Below are positions 39,064-39,122 of a DNA stretch of 39,122 bases, piece after piece. Under the pieces are notes generated by a model. That model ran no database searches. It saw only the letters and a list, made by a program, of their open reading frames with translations, and was not told where the DNA came from. Location: IMG/VR virus record IMGVR_UViG_3300026519_000026, positions 1-39,122 of that record; one strand, 5' to 3'. A program made the translations under genes and the position numbers. How positions within the stretch are numbered: the first letter of the stretch is position 1; each line of letters opens with the position of its first letter. The stretch comes from a virus.

Positions 39064-39122
39064 TGCGCGGGTGCTCCCTGGGCGGCAGGATCGGCGCTAT
39101 CGGCCGTCGGCAGAACGCCCGC
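39060..39122 (-). CDS. Portal protein, C-terminal end (second copy, cut by window edge)
   Basis: The last 20 codons and stop of the portal gene, identical in frame and position to the end of 681-2363. Partial only because the window ends here. Confidence 0.85.
   Translation of the reverse strand, partial: AGVLPTADSADPAAQGAPAQ

Larger units (their letters stand above)
38353..39122. repeat. Right copy of divergent terminal repeat
   Basis: Matches 1-743 at about 98% outside a 27-bp in-frame length difference in the GAGGE tract. See the left copy. Confidence 0.95.

Overview
The window is an essentially complete temperate podophage genome, probably from a Rhodobacterales (Roseobacter/Rhodobacter group) host. 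The support for this is a high GC content, a T7/BPP-1-like virion gene set without a phage RNA polymerase or DNA polymerase, a spike-base protein and a three-TM holin of types known from Rhodobacter phages and gene transfer agents, and an attP core that copies the 3' half of a tRNA-Thr(UGU). The host assignment is inference. Bases 1-743 and 38353-39122 are the same locus (scaffold N-terminus, a small head gene, portal C-terminus). They differ by about 14 substitutions and a 27-bp in-frame repeat-length change, so the contig closes on itself at about 38.4 kb without identical ends.

Layout. The minus strand from 12574 down to 1, continuing through the junction from 39122 down to 16499, carries one long program. 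First come early control and replication: a Cro-like protein, small unknowns, a Myb-like HTH protein, a Tad2-type anti-Thoeris protein, a TOPRIM primase and an ATPase/helicase. An elaborate origin-like element at 6127-6442 follows. Then come packaging and head genes (TerS candidate, TerL, GNAT-like virion protein, portal, Bbp19-like protein, scaffold), an inserted BRO antirepressor cassette, and the coat and cement proteins. These are followed by tail tube A and B, three internal virion proteins with a giant polyvalent protein, fibres and a spike, and the lysis genes. The plus strand at 12670-16313 carries the lysogeny block: a CI-like repressor, three small genes, an excisionase broken by an amber codon, an integrase, two small genes and an orphan DnaA domain IV. 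attP lies at 16344-16391, where the two transcription units converge.

How it fits together. CI and Cro are divergently placed over repeated operator-like sequences. A TTGACA-type promoter with a perfect palindrome heads the integrase operon. Replication probably uses the phage primase and helicase plus the host polymerase. It may be directed by the dyad-organised TGCAACA repeats and a perfect DnaA box next to the helicase, with the phage DnaA-domain-IV protein as a candidate binder or competitor. Most adjacent genes overlap by ATGA or TGATG, which indicates tight translational coupling.

Most notable: (1) the roughly 290-bp nested dyad with 12 TGCAACA elements; (2) a plus-strand mini-gene with its own promoter and perfect RBS lying antisense inside the gene of the giant injected protein, next to its RelA/SpoT-like domain; (3) the amber-interrupted excisionase; (4) a Tad2 homologue; (5) a self-contained antirepressor cassette inside the capsid operon.
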